From Sphingobium sp. B2D3C (GTDB lineage: Bacteria; Pseudomonadota; Alphaproteobacteria; Sphingomonadales; Sphingomonadaceae): a stretch of DNA of 64,000 bases. Shown here in pieces: positions 1 through 7,231 of the stretch; positions within the stretch are counted from its first letter, which is position 1; each line of letters begins with the position of its first letter. A program made the position numbers and the translations under genes. The notes under the pieces were generated by a model. It searched no databases. It had not been told where the DNA came from and worked only from the letters and a program-made list of their open reading frames with translations. Location of the stretch: positions 2,108,001 through 2,172,000 of the forward strand of contig NZ_JAOQOK010000001.1 of the NCBI RefSeq assembly GCF_025961835.1, in the 5' to 3' direction.

Positions 1-1
1 C

Positions 2-514
2 GCCATCCGCGTGGGGCCGGGCACCGATCCGCAAAGCCAGATGGGGCCGATCCAGAACCGGATGCAGTTCGAGAAGGTGCTGGCGCTGCTCGACGGCGTG
101 CGGGCGACTCCGGGCGCGCAGATCCTCACCGGTGGCGAGCGGTTGCCGGGCCCGGGCTATTTCGTCATGCCGACGGTGGTCGCCGGACTGGATGACGCAG
201 CGCCGCTGGTGCGCGAAGAGCAGTTCGGCCCGGTGCTGCCGGTGCTGGCTTTCGACGAGATCGAGGATGTCATCCGCCGCGCCAACGCCACCGAATTCGG
301 CCTCGGCGCATCGGTGTGGACGGCGGACACGGACGGCGGCGGCGCGATTGCCCGGCAGCTTGAGGCCGGGATGGTCTGGGTGAACCGGCACGGCGGCAAT
401 GGCCGCGACGTGCCGTTCGGTGGCGCCAAGCATTCAGGCTATGGGCGGGAACAGGGCGTATTGGGCATGCAATCCTATATGGAAATGCAGGCTGTCACGA
501 TTCCACTTGGGTGA
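2..514 (+). CDS. Aldehyde dehydrogenase, C-terminal part (5' end outside window)
   Basis: The reading frame is open from base 2 to the TGA at 512-514, so only about 170 C-terminal residues of an NAD(P)-dependent aldehyde dehydrogenase are present. Family signatures visible are EEQFGPVLPV, the conserved Glu-containing loop that contacts the nicotinamide ribose, and the C-terminal VPFGGAKHSGYGREQG stretch that forms the dimer/oligomerisation tail. The catalytic Cys and general-base Glu would lie upstream of the window. The internal GTG at position 11 is not a credible start because homology-like sequence precedes it. Its operon partners cannot be seen. Substrate is unknown. A second, complete and distinct ALDH lies at 13582-15075. 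Confidence 0.9.
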   Translation, partial: AIRVGPGTDPQSQMGPIQNRMQFEKVLALLDGVRATPGAQILTGGERLPGPGYFVMPTVVAGLDDAAPLVREEQFGPVLPVLAFDEIEDVIRRANATEFGLGASVWTADTDGGGAIARQLEAGMVWVNRHGGNGRDVPFGGAKHSGYGREQGVLGMQSYMEMQAVTIPLG

Positions 515-653
515 AGAAGCCGCGGGCACGGAGGTGCTCCGCTCCCGCTCAGCCAAGCGGATCAATGACTGGCGCAGGGGGATGGTCCGGTACTTGTCCG
601 GGATCGGCCTTGTCTCATCATGTGATCGTCCGGACATGATTGTTGCCTGACCT

Positions 654-681
654 CGTCATTCCCGCGAACGTGGGAATCCAG
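654..681. repeat. Palindromic repeat, left arm of pair A
   Basis: A 28-bp unit starting CGTCATTCCCGCG and ending GGGAATCCAG. It is itself palindromic (ATTCCCGCG/TGGGAAT) and matches the reverse complement of 891-918 at 26 of 28 positions. Units of this kind are a widespread REP-like family in proteobacteria. Confidence 0.9.
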
Positions 682-716
682 TAGCAACGTTGAAATGACG
701 CGAAATCGATCCCTAA

Positions 717-890
717 GTGTATCTGCTGGCGCCGCATCGCAACGGTACGCTCTCTCTGGGCGTCACCTCCAACCTCATCGAAAAGCAGATCAAGAAATGG
801 CACAGAACCTGGAAGCTCGATTTGATCGAGCAGGCCAACCCCGATTGGCAGGATCTTGCCGTCACCCTGGGGTTGAACTCGCGAGCTTGA
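717..890 (+). pseudogene. GIY-YIG nuclease remnant with internal deletion
   Basis: A 57-codon frame (TGA at 888-890) reads VYLLAPHRNGTLSLGVTS at its start, which is the GIY-YIG core (here the second motif YIG is SLG), and then jumps directly to QIKKWHRTWKLDLIEQANPDW, the C-terminal signature of small GIY-YIG family proteins (UPF0213 type). The middle third, with the catalytic Arg region and the usual EAIxREKQ segment, is gone, and an in-frame TAA sits just upstream at 714. It is therefore an inactive remnant. Its TGA touches the right repeat arm, and the whole remnant lies between inverted copies of one palindromic repeat. Confidence 0.8.
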
Positions 891-918
891 CTGGATTCCC
901 GCTTTCGCGGGAATGACG
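891..918. repeat. Palindromic repeat, right arm of pair A
   Basis: CTGGATTCCCGC-TTTC-GCGGGAATGACG, an 8-bp GC-rich stem with a TTTC-type loop. It is the inverted partner of 654-681 (2 mismatches in 28). The two arms bracket the GIY-YIG remnant. Confidence 0.9.
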
Positions 919-995
919 CAGGATAGGGAGCAAACGCGCCGCTCAACATTGGGTGACAGCGCATAGTCAGCGGTTGGAATGTGTTCAGGCGGCCA

Positions 996-2309
996 TTAGC
1001 TACCGGTTGCGCGTTCTGACCCGCTATCCTGCAGCGCCCTGATCCGCAGCAGATAGGCCGGGGTGACGCGCGCCATCAGCAGTGCGGCGACGATCGTCAG
1101 GCCGATGAACACACCAAAGCCGACCAGATAGGTGCCGGTGCGATCGTACAGGTTCGCCAGCACGACCGGCCCGAAGGCCGATCCCATGGTGTTGAAGCCG
1201 GCGAGCACCGGCAGCAGGCGGTTCATGAGGCCGGGGCCATAGACATGCTTGGCGACGACCGGGCCATCCACGGTCAGCCCGCCATGCGCGACGCCCAGCA
1301 CGGTGGTGAAGACGAGCGCGGTGAACAGCCCCTGCACCGGCAGCGCCAGCAGGATGGCGAGGCCGAGCAGCAGGTTCCATCCGGCGACGCCCTTCACCGA
1401 AAAGCGATCGAACGTCATGCCCGCGACGAACTTGGCGCCGATGCCGATGAGGAAGGTGAGCGACCAGGCCGAGGCAGCGACGGTGCGCGAGAGGCCGATC
1501 TCGTTGGTGAGATAATAGATGCTGTGCTGGAAGAGCGCCTGATCGATCAGCGCCGAGAGGAACGTCGCCAGCGCGATCAGCCAGAAGGCGTGCTGGCGCA
1601 GCATGGTGCGGAAGCTGATGCCGAGATCGGCCGCGCGCAGCCGGGCGCTGCTGACCTGCTCGCTCGTCCGTACCGCCTCGGGCAGCACATCCGCCTCGCT
1701 GGGGTTGAACCGCACCGACAGCGCGAGCGGGATGGAAATGCAGAAGATGCCGATGCTCAGACAGGCAAAGGCGACGCGCCAGCCATAAAGCGGAATGAGC
1801 TGGCTGGTCATCAGCGGGAACAGCACCCCGCCAAAGCTGGTGCCGATGACCGCGACGCCCGTCGCCAGCCCGACATTGCGCATGAACCAGCGCGAAACAA
1901 GCAGCCGCAGCGAAATGATCACGGCGCCCTGGCCGATGCCGATCATGAAGCCGACGACATAATAGCTCCACAGCGAGTGGACGAACAGGAAGCCCGCCAG
2001 CCCGATGGCTTCGGCCGCCATGGCGCCGACCAGCACCAGCTTGAGGCCGATCCGCTCCACCAGCGGACCGATGATGAAGATCGCCATGATCGCGCCGGTG
2101 AGGCTCTTATAGGTGTAGATGAGCGTCGCCTGGGTGAGCGTCCAGCCGAACTCCTTCATGACCTCGGGATAGACGAACGGCATGGTCAGCGGCGCGCCGA
2201 AGGCGATGAGGAAGATGAAGAACGCCTTGGCGACCACGCCCCAACCCGGATAGCGCCAGGTCGCGCGGATGATAGCGATCTTGTCTGTGAGGCTCGCTCG
2301 ACCTGCCAT
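996..2309 (-). CDS. MFS transporter
   Basis: A 437-residue inner-membrane protein with about twelve hydrophobic segments and the usual charged loop between segments 2-3 (GPLVERIGLK). It looks like a monocarboxylate/organic-acid type major facilitator. The ATG at 2309 is preceded by GGGAGCGAGAG, a good ribosome-binding site. It is the last gene of a minus-strand unit that begins with a Rieske oxygenase (4904) and continues with a class V aminotransferase (stop 2349, 39 bases upstream). The position suggests it imports the substrate of, or exports a product from, that pathway. The substrate itself cannot be deduced. Confidence 0.88.
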   Translation of the reverse strand: MAGRASLTDKIAIIRATWRYPGWGVVAKAFFIFLIAFGAPLTMPFVYPEVMKEFGWTLTQATLIYTYKSLTGAIMAIFIIGPLVERIGLKLVLVGAMAAEAIGLAGFLFVHSLWSYYVVGFMIGIGQGAVIISLRLLVSRWFMRNVGLATGVAVIGTSFGGVLFPLMTSQLIPLYGWRVAFACLSIGIFCISIPLALSVRFNPSEADVLPEAVRTSEQVSSARLRAADLGISFRTMLRQHAFWLIALATFLSALIDQALFQHSIYYLTNEIGLSRTVAASAWSLTFLIGIGAKFVAGMTFDRFSVKGVAGWNLLLGLAILLALPVQGLFTALVFTTVLGVAHGGLTVDGPVVAKHVYGPGLMNRLLPVLAGFNTMGSAFGPVVLANLYDRTGTYLVGFGVFIGLTIVAALLMARVTPAYLLRIRALQDSGSERATGS

Positions 2310-2348
2310 GCTCTCGCTCCCGTCCTGCCTCTTGCCGTCCTCGCCCGA

Positions 2349-3557
2349 TCAGGCGGCCAGGCCGGGCGCGCCGCGCTGCGCCTGCCCGGTCAGCACGGCG
2401 ATGGCCGCCTCCGTGCCGCCGGCCCGATAAGGCACGCCGGCGAAGGCCAGCGCAGCTTCCGTCGCGGCGATGGTGCCGAGCACCAGCGCGTCGCTGAAGT
2501 CACCGAGATGGCCGATCCGGAACACCCGGTCATCGAGTTGGCCGAGGCCATTGCCGAGGCTCATGTTGCAGCGCTCCAGCGCCGCCTCGCGCACCGCATC
2601 GGCGGAGATACCGTCCGGCATCCGCACGGCGGTGAGCACCGGCGAATGGGCGGCGGCATCGCGGCATTGCGTCTCGAAGCCCCATTGGGCGACTGCAGCA
2701 CGCGTCGCCTGCGCCGCCCGCTGGTGACGCGCGAAGACGGCGTCCAGCCCCTCCTCCTGCATCATGGCAATGGCCTCGCGCAGCCCCTGCAGCAGATTGA
2801 TGGCCGGGGTGTAGGGGAAGAAGCCCCGGGCATTGGCCTCCAGCATCTCGCCCCAGTCCCAATAAGAGCGCCTCATCCCGGCCGATTTCGACGCCGCGAT
2901 CGCCTTTTGCGACAGGGCATTGAAGGAGAGGCCCGGCGGCAGCATCAGCCCCTTTTGCGAGCCGCCGACCGCCACATCCACGCCCCAGACATCATGCTGA
3001 TAATCCACCGACGCCAGCGACGAGACCAGATCGGCCATCAGCAGCGCGGGATGCCCCGCTTCATCGATGGCGCGGCGCACGGCGGCGATGTCTGAGGTCA
3101 CGCCGGTGGAGGTCTCGTTATGGACCACGCAGACCGCCTTGATGCGATGCGCCTTGTCCGCGCGCAGCCGCTCGCCAATGGCCGCGGCATCGACCGGGGT
3201 GCGCCAGTCGCCGGGGATCAGCTCGGGCTCCAGGCCGATCTTGCGGGCGAGCCGGCACCAGAGGGTCGCGAACCAGCCGGTCTCGTACATCAGCACCGCA
3301 TCGCCCGGCGAGAGCGCGTTGACCAGCGCCGCCTCCCACGCGCCGGTGCCCGACGAAGGGTAGATGATGACCGGGCCGGCGGTCTTGAAAATGCCCTTTA
3401 TCCCGCCCAGCACCTCGACCGTGAGATCGCGAAAATCAGGCCCGCGATGGTTGATGGTTGGGCGCGCAATTGCCTCCATCACCCGTTGCGGCGTGGTCGT
3501 GGGACCGGGCAGTTGCAGGAAGTGCGCGCCGGGGCGATGGGAAGACGTGGCAGACAT
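2349..3557 (-). CDS. Class V aminotransferase (alanine-glyoxylate / serine-pyruvate type)
   Basis: A 402-residue PLP enzyme of the AGT/SPT fold. The N-terminal LQLPGPTTTP and NHRGPDF motifs, SSGTGAWEAALVN in the cofactor pocket, and GGSQKGLMLPPG with the Schiff-base lysine at about residue 202 are all in place. Family members move an amino group between alanine or serine and glyoxylate, pyruvate or other oxoacids. The gene starts 9 bases after the stop of the Rieske oxygenase gene and is followed by an MFS transporter, so the three are probably co-transcribed under the divergent GntR regulator. In that setting the natural substrate may be an amino group on the imported compound rather than glyoxylate. 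Confidence 0.9.
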   Translation of the reverse strand: MSATSSHRPGAHFLQLPGPTTTPQRVMEAIARPTINHRGPDFRDLTVEVLGGIKGIFKTAGPVIIYPSSGTGAWEAALVNALSPGDAVLMYETGWFATLWCRLARKIGLEPELIPGDWRTPVDAAAIGERLRADKAHRIKAVCVVHNETSTGVTSDIAAVRRAIDEAGHPALLMADLVSSLASVDYQHDVWGVDVAVGGSQKGLMLPPGLSFNALSQKAIAASKSAGMRRSYWDWGEMLEANARGFFPYTPAINLLQGLREAIAMMQEEGLDAVFARHQRAAQATRAAVAQWGFETQCRDAAAHSPVLTAVRMPDGISADAVREAALERCNMSLGNGLGQLDDRVFRIGHLGDFSDALVLGTIAATEAALAFAGVPYRAGGTEAAIAVLTGQAQRGAPGLAA

Positions 3558-3566
3558 GAACGGTCC

Positions 3567-4904
3567 TCAGGCTGGCGCGGGCGCGAGGCGGCGCTTGCGG
3601 TCCACCGGCTCGGCGGTCCCCCTGCTCCACACCGCGCGGCGCGCATTGTAGAAATCGAGCCAGTCCTGCTCGGGCGGGAGCAGCGCATAGCCGGCGCGGA
3701 CATTATGGTAGCAGGCCGGATTATCGACGCCCGGCGGCACCACCCCGTCGTCCAGCAACGCCGTCGCGGCCCATTTGAGCCGCCGGCGGGTGAGCACGAT
3801 CATCCGATCGCTGGTGCCCAGATGCTCCATGGTGCGGTCCACCACCGGCCCCATGCTCTCGGTGACGGCCTGATCCTGCACCGGGATCGCCTCGATGCCG
3901 CTATAGCTCTGCGTCGACTGCGCCTCACGCGAGATCAGATGATCGTTGCGCGGATTGGCATCGATGCGGAAGCGGCCGAGCCAGTCGGTGGTGTTGGGCA
4001 GGAAATTGATGGGCGAGGTGGTGCCGGGGATCGGCTTGCCCGCCTTGGTGAGCGTCGTCGCGCCGGTGCGCGGGCCGCCGATGGTGACGAGCATGGCATG
4101 ATGATCATCCAGCGGCACCCAGGCGCGGGCGCGGATATGGTCGAGCGGTTCGGAGGGCGCCATGGTCCAGAAGGGCAGCGCGAACTGGCCGATGCGGTGA
4201 TAGAGATTGTCCCCGGCGGGGCGGTAGGCGCAATACATGGTCCCGTAATCGGTCTCCAGCGCCTCATATTTCGGCGCAAGATTCTCGCGCATCTGCCGGT
4301 AATAATTGATCGAGCCTTCCTCGAACTGGTCCGGCGTGGCCGCGCCCAGATGCAGGAAGCCGACATGGCAGGTGTCGATGTCCCCCTCCAGCGCCTGCAG
4401 CCAGTTGCACTCGCGCATCATGAAGGTGACGGTGAGCGGCTGGCCCGCCTCCACCTCGTCCCAGTCGAAATGCGGCAGCGCCGGCGGCTCGGCGCGGGTG
4501 CCCATATAGACCCAGGCGACGCCGTAGCGCTCGACCACGGGCAGCGCGCGGATTTTCACCTTGTCCTTATAGTCCGTCTCCGGCGGCTCGCTCGGCATCT
4601 CGATGCACTGGCCGGTCCGATCGAACTTCCAGCCATGATAGACGCAGCGGATGCCGCCCTCCTCATTGCGGCCATAGAACAGCGACGCGCAGCGATGGGC
4701 GCAGCGATGATCGACCACGCCCAGCGATCCATCGGGCGAGCGGAAGGCGAGGAAGTTCTCCCCGAGCAGCCGTAGCCGCAGCGGCGCGCCGCCAGCCTTG
4801 ACTTCGTCCGGCATGAAAGCGGGGATCCAATATTCCCGCATCAACGCGCCCATGGGGGTGCCGGGACCGGTCTGGGTCAGCAAGGCATTGTCTTCCGGCG
4901 ACAT
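3567..4904 (-). CDS. Rieske non-heme iron oxygenase, alpha subunit (phthalate dioxygenase-like)
   Basis: A 445-residue ring-hydroxylating/demethylating oxygenase. The Rieske [2Fe-2S] ligands are C68-x-H70 (HRCAHRC) and C87-x-x-H90 (CVYHGW); the mononuclear iron site shows D177, H180 and H185 in GDIDTCHVGFLH. The ATG at 4904 is chosen because GGGGGAGGGCGG precedes it directly; the frame extends to a TTG at 4934 but that has no ribosome-binding site. It begins an operon with an aminotransferase and an MFS transporter and is divergent from a GntR-family gene. No ferredoxin or reductase partner is encoded nearby, so electrons must come from elsewhere. Substrate unknown; O- or N-demethylation is as plausible as ring dihydroxylation. 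Confidence 0.9.
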   Translation of the reverse strand: MSPEDNALLTQTGPGTPMGALMREYWIPAFMPDEVKAGGAPLRLRLLGENFLAFRSPDGSLGVVDHRCAHRCASLFYGRNEEGGIRCVYHGWKFDRTGQCIEMPSEPPETDYKDKVKIRALPVVERYGVAWVYMGTRAEPPALPHFDWDEVEAGQPLTVTFMMRECNWLQALEGDIDTCHVGFLHLGAATPDQFEEGSINYYRQMRENLAPKYEALETDYGTMYCAYRPAGDNLYHRIGQFALPFWTMAPSEPLDHIRARAWVPLDDHHAMLVTIGGPRTGATTLTKAGKPIPGTTSPINFLPNTTDWLGRFRIDANPRNDHLISREAQSTQSYSGIEAIPVQDQAVTESMGPVVDRTMEHLGTSDRMIVLTRRRLKWAATALLDDGVVPPGVDNPACYHNVRAGYALLPPEQDWLDFYNARRAVWSRGTAEPVDRKRRLAPAPA

Positions 4905-4933
4905 TCCGCCCTCCCCCACACTTGAATGAATCA

Positions 4934-4948
4934 AACTATAATATAGTT
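4934..4948. promoter_or_regulatory. Candidate GntR operator between the divergent genes
   Basis: AACTATA-a-TATAGTT is a perfect 7-bp inverted repeat with a 1-bp centre, in an A/T-rich island of an otherwise very GC-rich region. It lies 30 bases upstream of the Rieske start codon and on the far side of the GntR gene start. Size and position fit a dimeric GntR/FadR-type operator; binding is inferred. Confidence 0.55.
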
Positions 4949-5021
4949 ATTCTTTTTCATCCGATGCGGCGTGGCTTGTCAAGCAATGCCGGGCGGGGCA
5001 GGATTGAAATCATCATATAGA

Positions 5022-5831
5022 ATGACCGATCGCCCGCCCCGCGCGGGCGATGCCAACATGAGAAAGCCTGTTCCCTTGGCCGAATCCGACACCGTTTTCA
5101 GTTCCGTGCGCAGCCAGTCGCTCGCCTCGCGCATCGTCTCGCAGGTGATCGATGCGCTGTTCGCCGGCCAGTTCAAACCCGGCCAGTTCCTCGGCACCGA
5201 GGCGCAGTTGACCGAGACCTTCCAGACCAGCCGCGTGCCGATCCGCGAGGCGCTGGGCCGGCTCGAAGCGCTGGGGGTCGTCACGATCAAGACCGGCGCG
5301 GGCGGCGGCGCGACGATTGCCGAGGGCAAGCCGGACCAGTTCGCCACCGCCCTGGCGGTGCAGTTCATGCTCGTGCAAGTGACGGCCGAGGAGATTTTCG
5401 ATGCCCGCATCGGCATCGAATGCCGCGCGGCAGAGCTTGCCGCCGAGAAGATCACCGACGACCAGATCGAGGCGCTGCGGCTGCTGCTGGAGCGGATCAT
5501 GGAGCCGGACCTGCCGCGGCGGGAGTCCGTCGATCGCATCCTCGCCTTCCACCGCTTCATCGTGGAGGCCTCGGGCGCGCGCACGCTGGTGACGCTCATG
5601 CATGCGCTGGAGCATGCGCTGCTCAACCTGTTCACGGCGCTGGAAGCCTCACCGCGCAACAGCCGCATCGGCTACAAGTCGCTGCAGGGCATTTTCGACC
5701 GGATCGCCGCGCGCGACAGTGAGGGCGCCTTCACGGCGATGCGCCTCCATCTGCTCGATCGGCGCAAGTCGATGCTCTACCGGCTCAAGGAGCTGAGCGA
5801 CCAGGCGGGGATCGCGACACCTGCCAGCTAG
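5022..5831 (+). CDS. GntR-family (FCD domain) transcriptional regulator
   Basis: About 269 residues: an N-terminal winged helix (roughly residues 30-100, with the recognition-helix signature TSRVPIREALGRLE) followed by an all-helical FCD effector domain. Metal-ligand candidates in the FCD domain are D128, H177 (FHRFI) and H243; the His that usually stands three residues before the Ile of the fourth helix appears to be Leu here, so metal dependence may be altered. The start is uncertain: ATGs at 4986, 5022 and 5058 are in frame and none has a strong ribosome-binding site. The gene is divergent from the Rieske-aminotransferase-MFS operon, its probable target, with the palindrome at 4934-4948 between them. 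Confidence 0.88.
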   Translation: MTDRPPRAGDANMRKPVPLAESDTVFSSVRSQSLASRIVSQVIDALFAGQFKPGQFLGTEAQLTETFQTSRVPIREALGRLEALGVVTIKTGAGGGATIAEGKPDQFATALAVQFMLVQVTAEEIFDARIGIECRAAELAAEKITDDQIEALRLLLERIMEPDLPRRESVDRILAFHRFIVEASGARTLVTLMHALEHALLNLFTALEASPRNSRIGYKSLQGIFDRIAARDSEGAFTAMRLHLLDRRKSMLYRLKELSDQAGIATPAS

Positions 5832-5849
5832 GCGGCCCACGCTCTCCGG

Positions 5850-6542
5850 TCAGACGCTCGTCCCGACCAGCCGCCCGATCCCGGCTGTCAGGGCCATGGC
5901 AAGCGCGCCCCAGAAGACCACCCGCGCCACCGGCCGCCAGGGCTTGGCCCCGCCAGCGCGCGCGCCAATGGCGCCGAGCAGGCCGAGAAACAGGATCGAC
6001 CCTGCCGCCTCGCCCACCACCATGCGGTCCATCGGCAGCACGGCGGCCAGCACCAGCGGCAGCGCCGCGCCGGCCGTGAAGGTGGCGGCGGAGGTGAAGG
6101 CGGCCACCACCGGGCGGGCCGCTGTCGTCTCGGTAATGTGCAGCTCGTCACGCGCATGAGCGCCGAGCGCATCATGGGCCATCATCTGCTCGGCCGCGCG
6201 CCGCGCCGTCGCCGGATCGACGCCGCGCGCGACGTAGATGTCGGTGAGTTCCTGCAGCTCGGCCTCGGGCGCGGTGGCCAGCTCCTGCGTTTCGCGCGCG
6301 AGGTCGGAGCGCTCGGTGTCGGACTGAGAGCTGACCGAGACATATTCGCCGGCCGCCATCGACATCGCCCCGGCCACCAGACCGGCAGCACCCGCGACGA
6401 TCAGCGCCGACCGATCCGCACCCGAGGCCGCCACGCCGAGGATGAGGCTGGCCGTGGACACGATGCCGTCATTGGCGCCCAGCACCGCCGCGCGGAGCCA
6501 GCCAATGCGAGAAACAAGATGATATTCCCGATGCGACCTCAT
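5850..6542 (-). CDS. VIT-family (CCC1-like) Fe2+/Mn2+ transporter
   Basis: A 230-residue membrane protein of the VIT1/CCC1 family, which moves ferrous iron or manganese. Visible are the first-segment signature AAVLGANDGIVS, SMAAGEYVSV on the second segment with the conserved metal-site Met/Glu, a cytoplasmic acidic helical region (about residues 65-130: ETQEL, EAELQELTDIY), and three C-terminal hydrophobic segments. The N-terminal ferritin-like domain of some bacterial relatives is absent. The ATG at 6542 follows GAGGGG at good spacing. It converges on the GntR gene and lies beside a small exported protein and a TonB receptor, which hints at a metal-handling neighbourhood. Confidence 0.92.
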   Translation of the reverse strand: MRSHREYHLVSRIGWLRAAVLGANDGIVSTASLILGVAASGADRSALIVAGAAGLVAGAMSMAAGEYVSVSSQSDTERSDLARETQELATAPEAELQELTDIYVARGVDPATARRAAEQMMAHDALGAHARDELHITETTAARPVVAAFTSAATFTAGAALPLVLAAVLPMDRMVVGEAAGSILFLGLLGAIGARAGGAKPWRPVARVVFWGALAMALTAGIGRLVGTSV

Positions 6543-6636
6543 GGATGATCCCCTCACAGTTCGGCGCGAGTTTATCAGAACCGGGCCTGCGCGGCGATTG
6601 GGGAAATCTGCCCTTGGGCGGAGGGCTGGCGCGATC

Positions 6637-7146
6637 TTATCCGGTGGCCGGCACGATCATCGCCCTGGTGACAGGCGCCTCGCTGCCGCTGATCTGCAGG
6701 ATGTGGCGCCCGGCCTTGAGGCGGAAATCGACGATCTTGCGGATGCCCGAGCAAGCCGGCCCGTGCCCATGCGTGAGCGAGGGCACGCGCGCGCCGTCGG
6801 TCACCATGTCCACCCACGCCGCTGCGCCCAAGGCGACACGGTAGACGCCGTCGCGCGGGGCGTCGAACGCCAGCATCCCGGCGTAGGTGCCGGGCTTGGC
6901 CGCACGCTCGGGCGCGGCAGCGAACGCAACGGATGAGGCAGGCGACAAGGTGAGATCGACGGCCTGGCCGGGCTTGAGCTGAACGGCTGCTTCCGTCGCG
7001 CTGGCAACCCGCTCGGCGCTGCGCCAGGCAGCAAATTCAGGCGGCAGAGCCGCATCGTCCGCGCAGGCGGGCGCATCCGCAGCGGGCATCTGAGCGGCGA
7101 CGGGCACCGGTGCCAGCGCCATTGCGAGAGCCATCATCATACGCAT
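6637..7146 (-). CDS. Exported small protein with HGHGPxC motif
   Basis: A 169-residue protein with a signal peptide (MRMMMALAMALAPVPVAAQ, cleavage near residue 19). The mature part is beta-rich, with a central DAPRDGVYRVAL segment and THGHGPACSGIRKI near residues 125-137, where H126, H128 and C132 could bind metal. The end (RHILQISGSE) resembles carbohydrate/ligand-binding beta-sandwich strands. I do not recognise a named family with confidence. GAGGAGAAGCG precedes the ATG at 7146; upstream extensions of the frame run into the divergent TonB gene and are rejected. Divergent to the TonB receptor across a 28-bp palindrome, so the two are probably co-regulated. Confidence 0.75.
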   Translation of the reverse strand: MRMMMALAMALAPVPVAAQMPAADAPACADDAALPPEFAAWRSAERVASATEAAVQLKPGQAVDLTLSPASSVAFAAAPERAAKPGTYAGMLAFDAPRDGVYRVALGAAAWVDMVTDGARVPSLTHGHGPACSGIRKIVDFRLKAGRHILQISGSEAPVTRAMIVPATG

Positions 7147-7176
7147 TGTCCGCTTCTCCTCTGGACGGTCGGTTCT

Positions 7177-7204
7177 TTCGATGTATTTGCGCATATACAT
7201 CGAA
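7177..7204. promoter_or_regulatory. 28-bp near-perfect palindrome, candidate operator
   Basis: TTCGATGTAT-t-TGCGCA-t-ATACATCGAA: every position pairs with its mirror except one t/t pair. It lies in the 85-bp gap between the divergent exported protein (start 7146) and TonB receptor (start 7232), where it would overlap both promoters. Its length suits a dimer or tetramer of a metal- or ligand-sensing repressor; the regulator is unknown. Confidence 0.75.
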
Positions 7205-7231
7205 TCACGAACAAGAAAAGGGGACCCATTG

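Larger units (their letters stand above)
515..995. other. Gene-poor interval with a repeat-bounded nuclease remnant
   Basis: No intact gene is seen over 481 bases. Positions 515-653 hold nothing recognisable. Positions 654-918 form an inverted repeat pair bracketing a decayed GIY-YIG reading frame (see separate entries). Positions 919-995 are the 3' flank of the MFS gene on the minus strand, without a clear hairpin terminator. Confidence 0.7.

Noticed and set aside
717..890. An intact short GIY-YIG protein
   Set aside because: The middle of the domain is missing and there is no start codon with ribosome-binding site; an in-frame stop lies just upstream.
1245..3095. A 616-codon plus-strand open frame opposite the MFS and aminotransferase genes
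   Set aside because: Low-complexity Arg/Ala/Glu/Asp/His-rich translation typical of antisense frames in GC-rich DNA; the minus strand holds two clear enzymes.
3120..4775. A 551-codon plus-strand frame opposite the Rieske oxygenase
   Set aside because: Antisense shadow; the Rieske and iron ligands are all on the minus strand.
7147..7231. Cobalamin or other riboswitch upstream of the TonB receptor
   Set aside because: The gap is only 85 bp and is occupied by the palindrome; no B12-box-like sequence seen.
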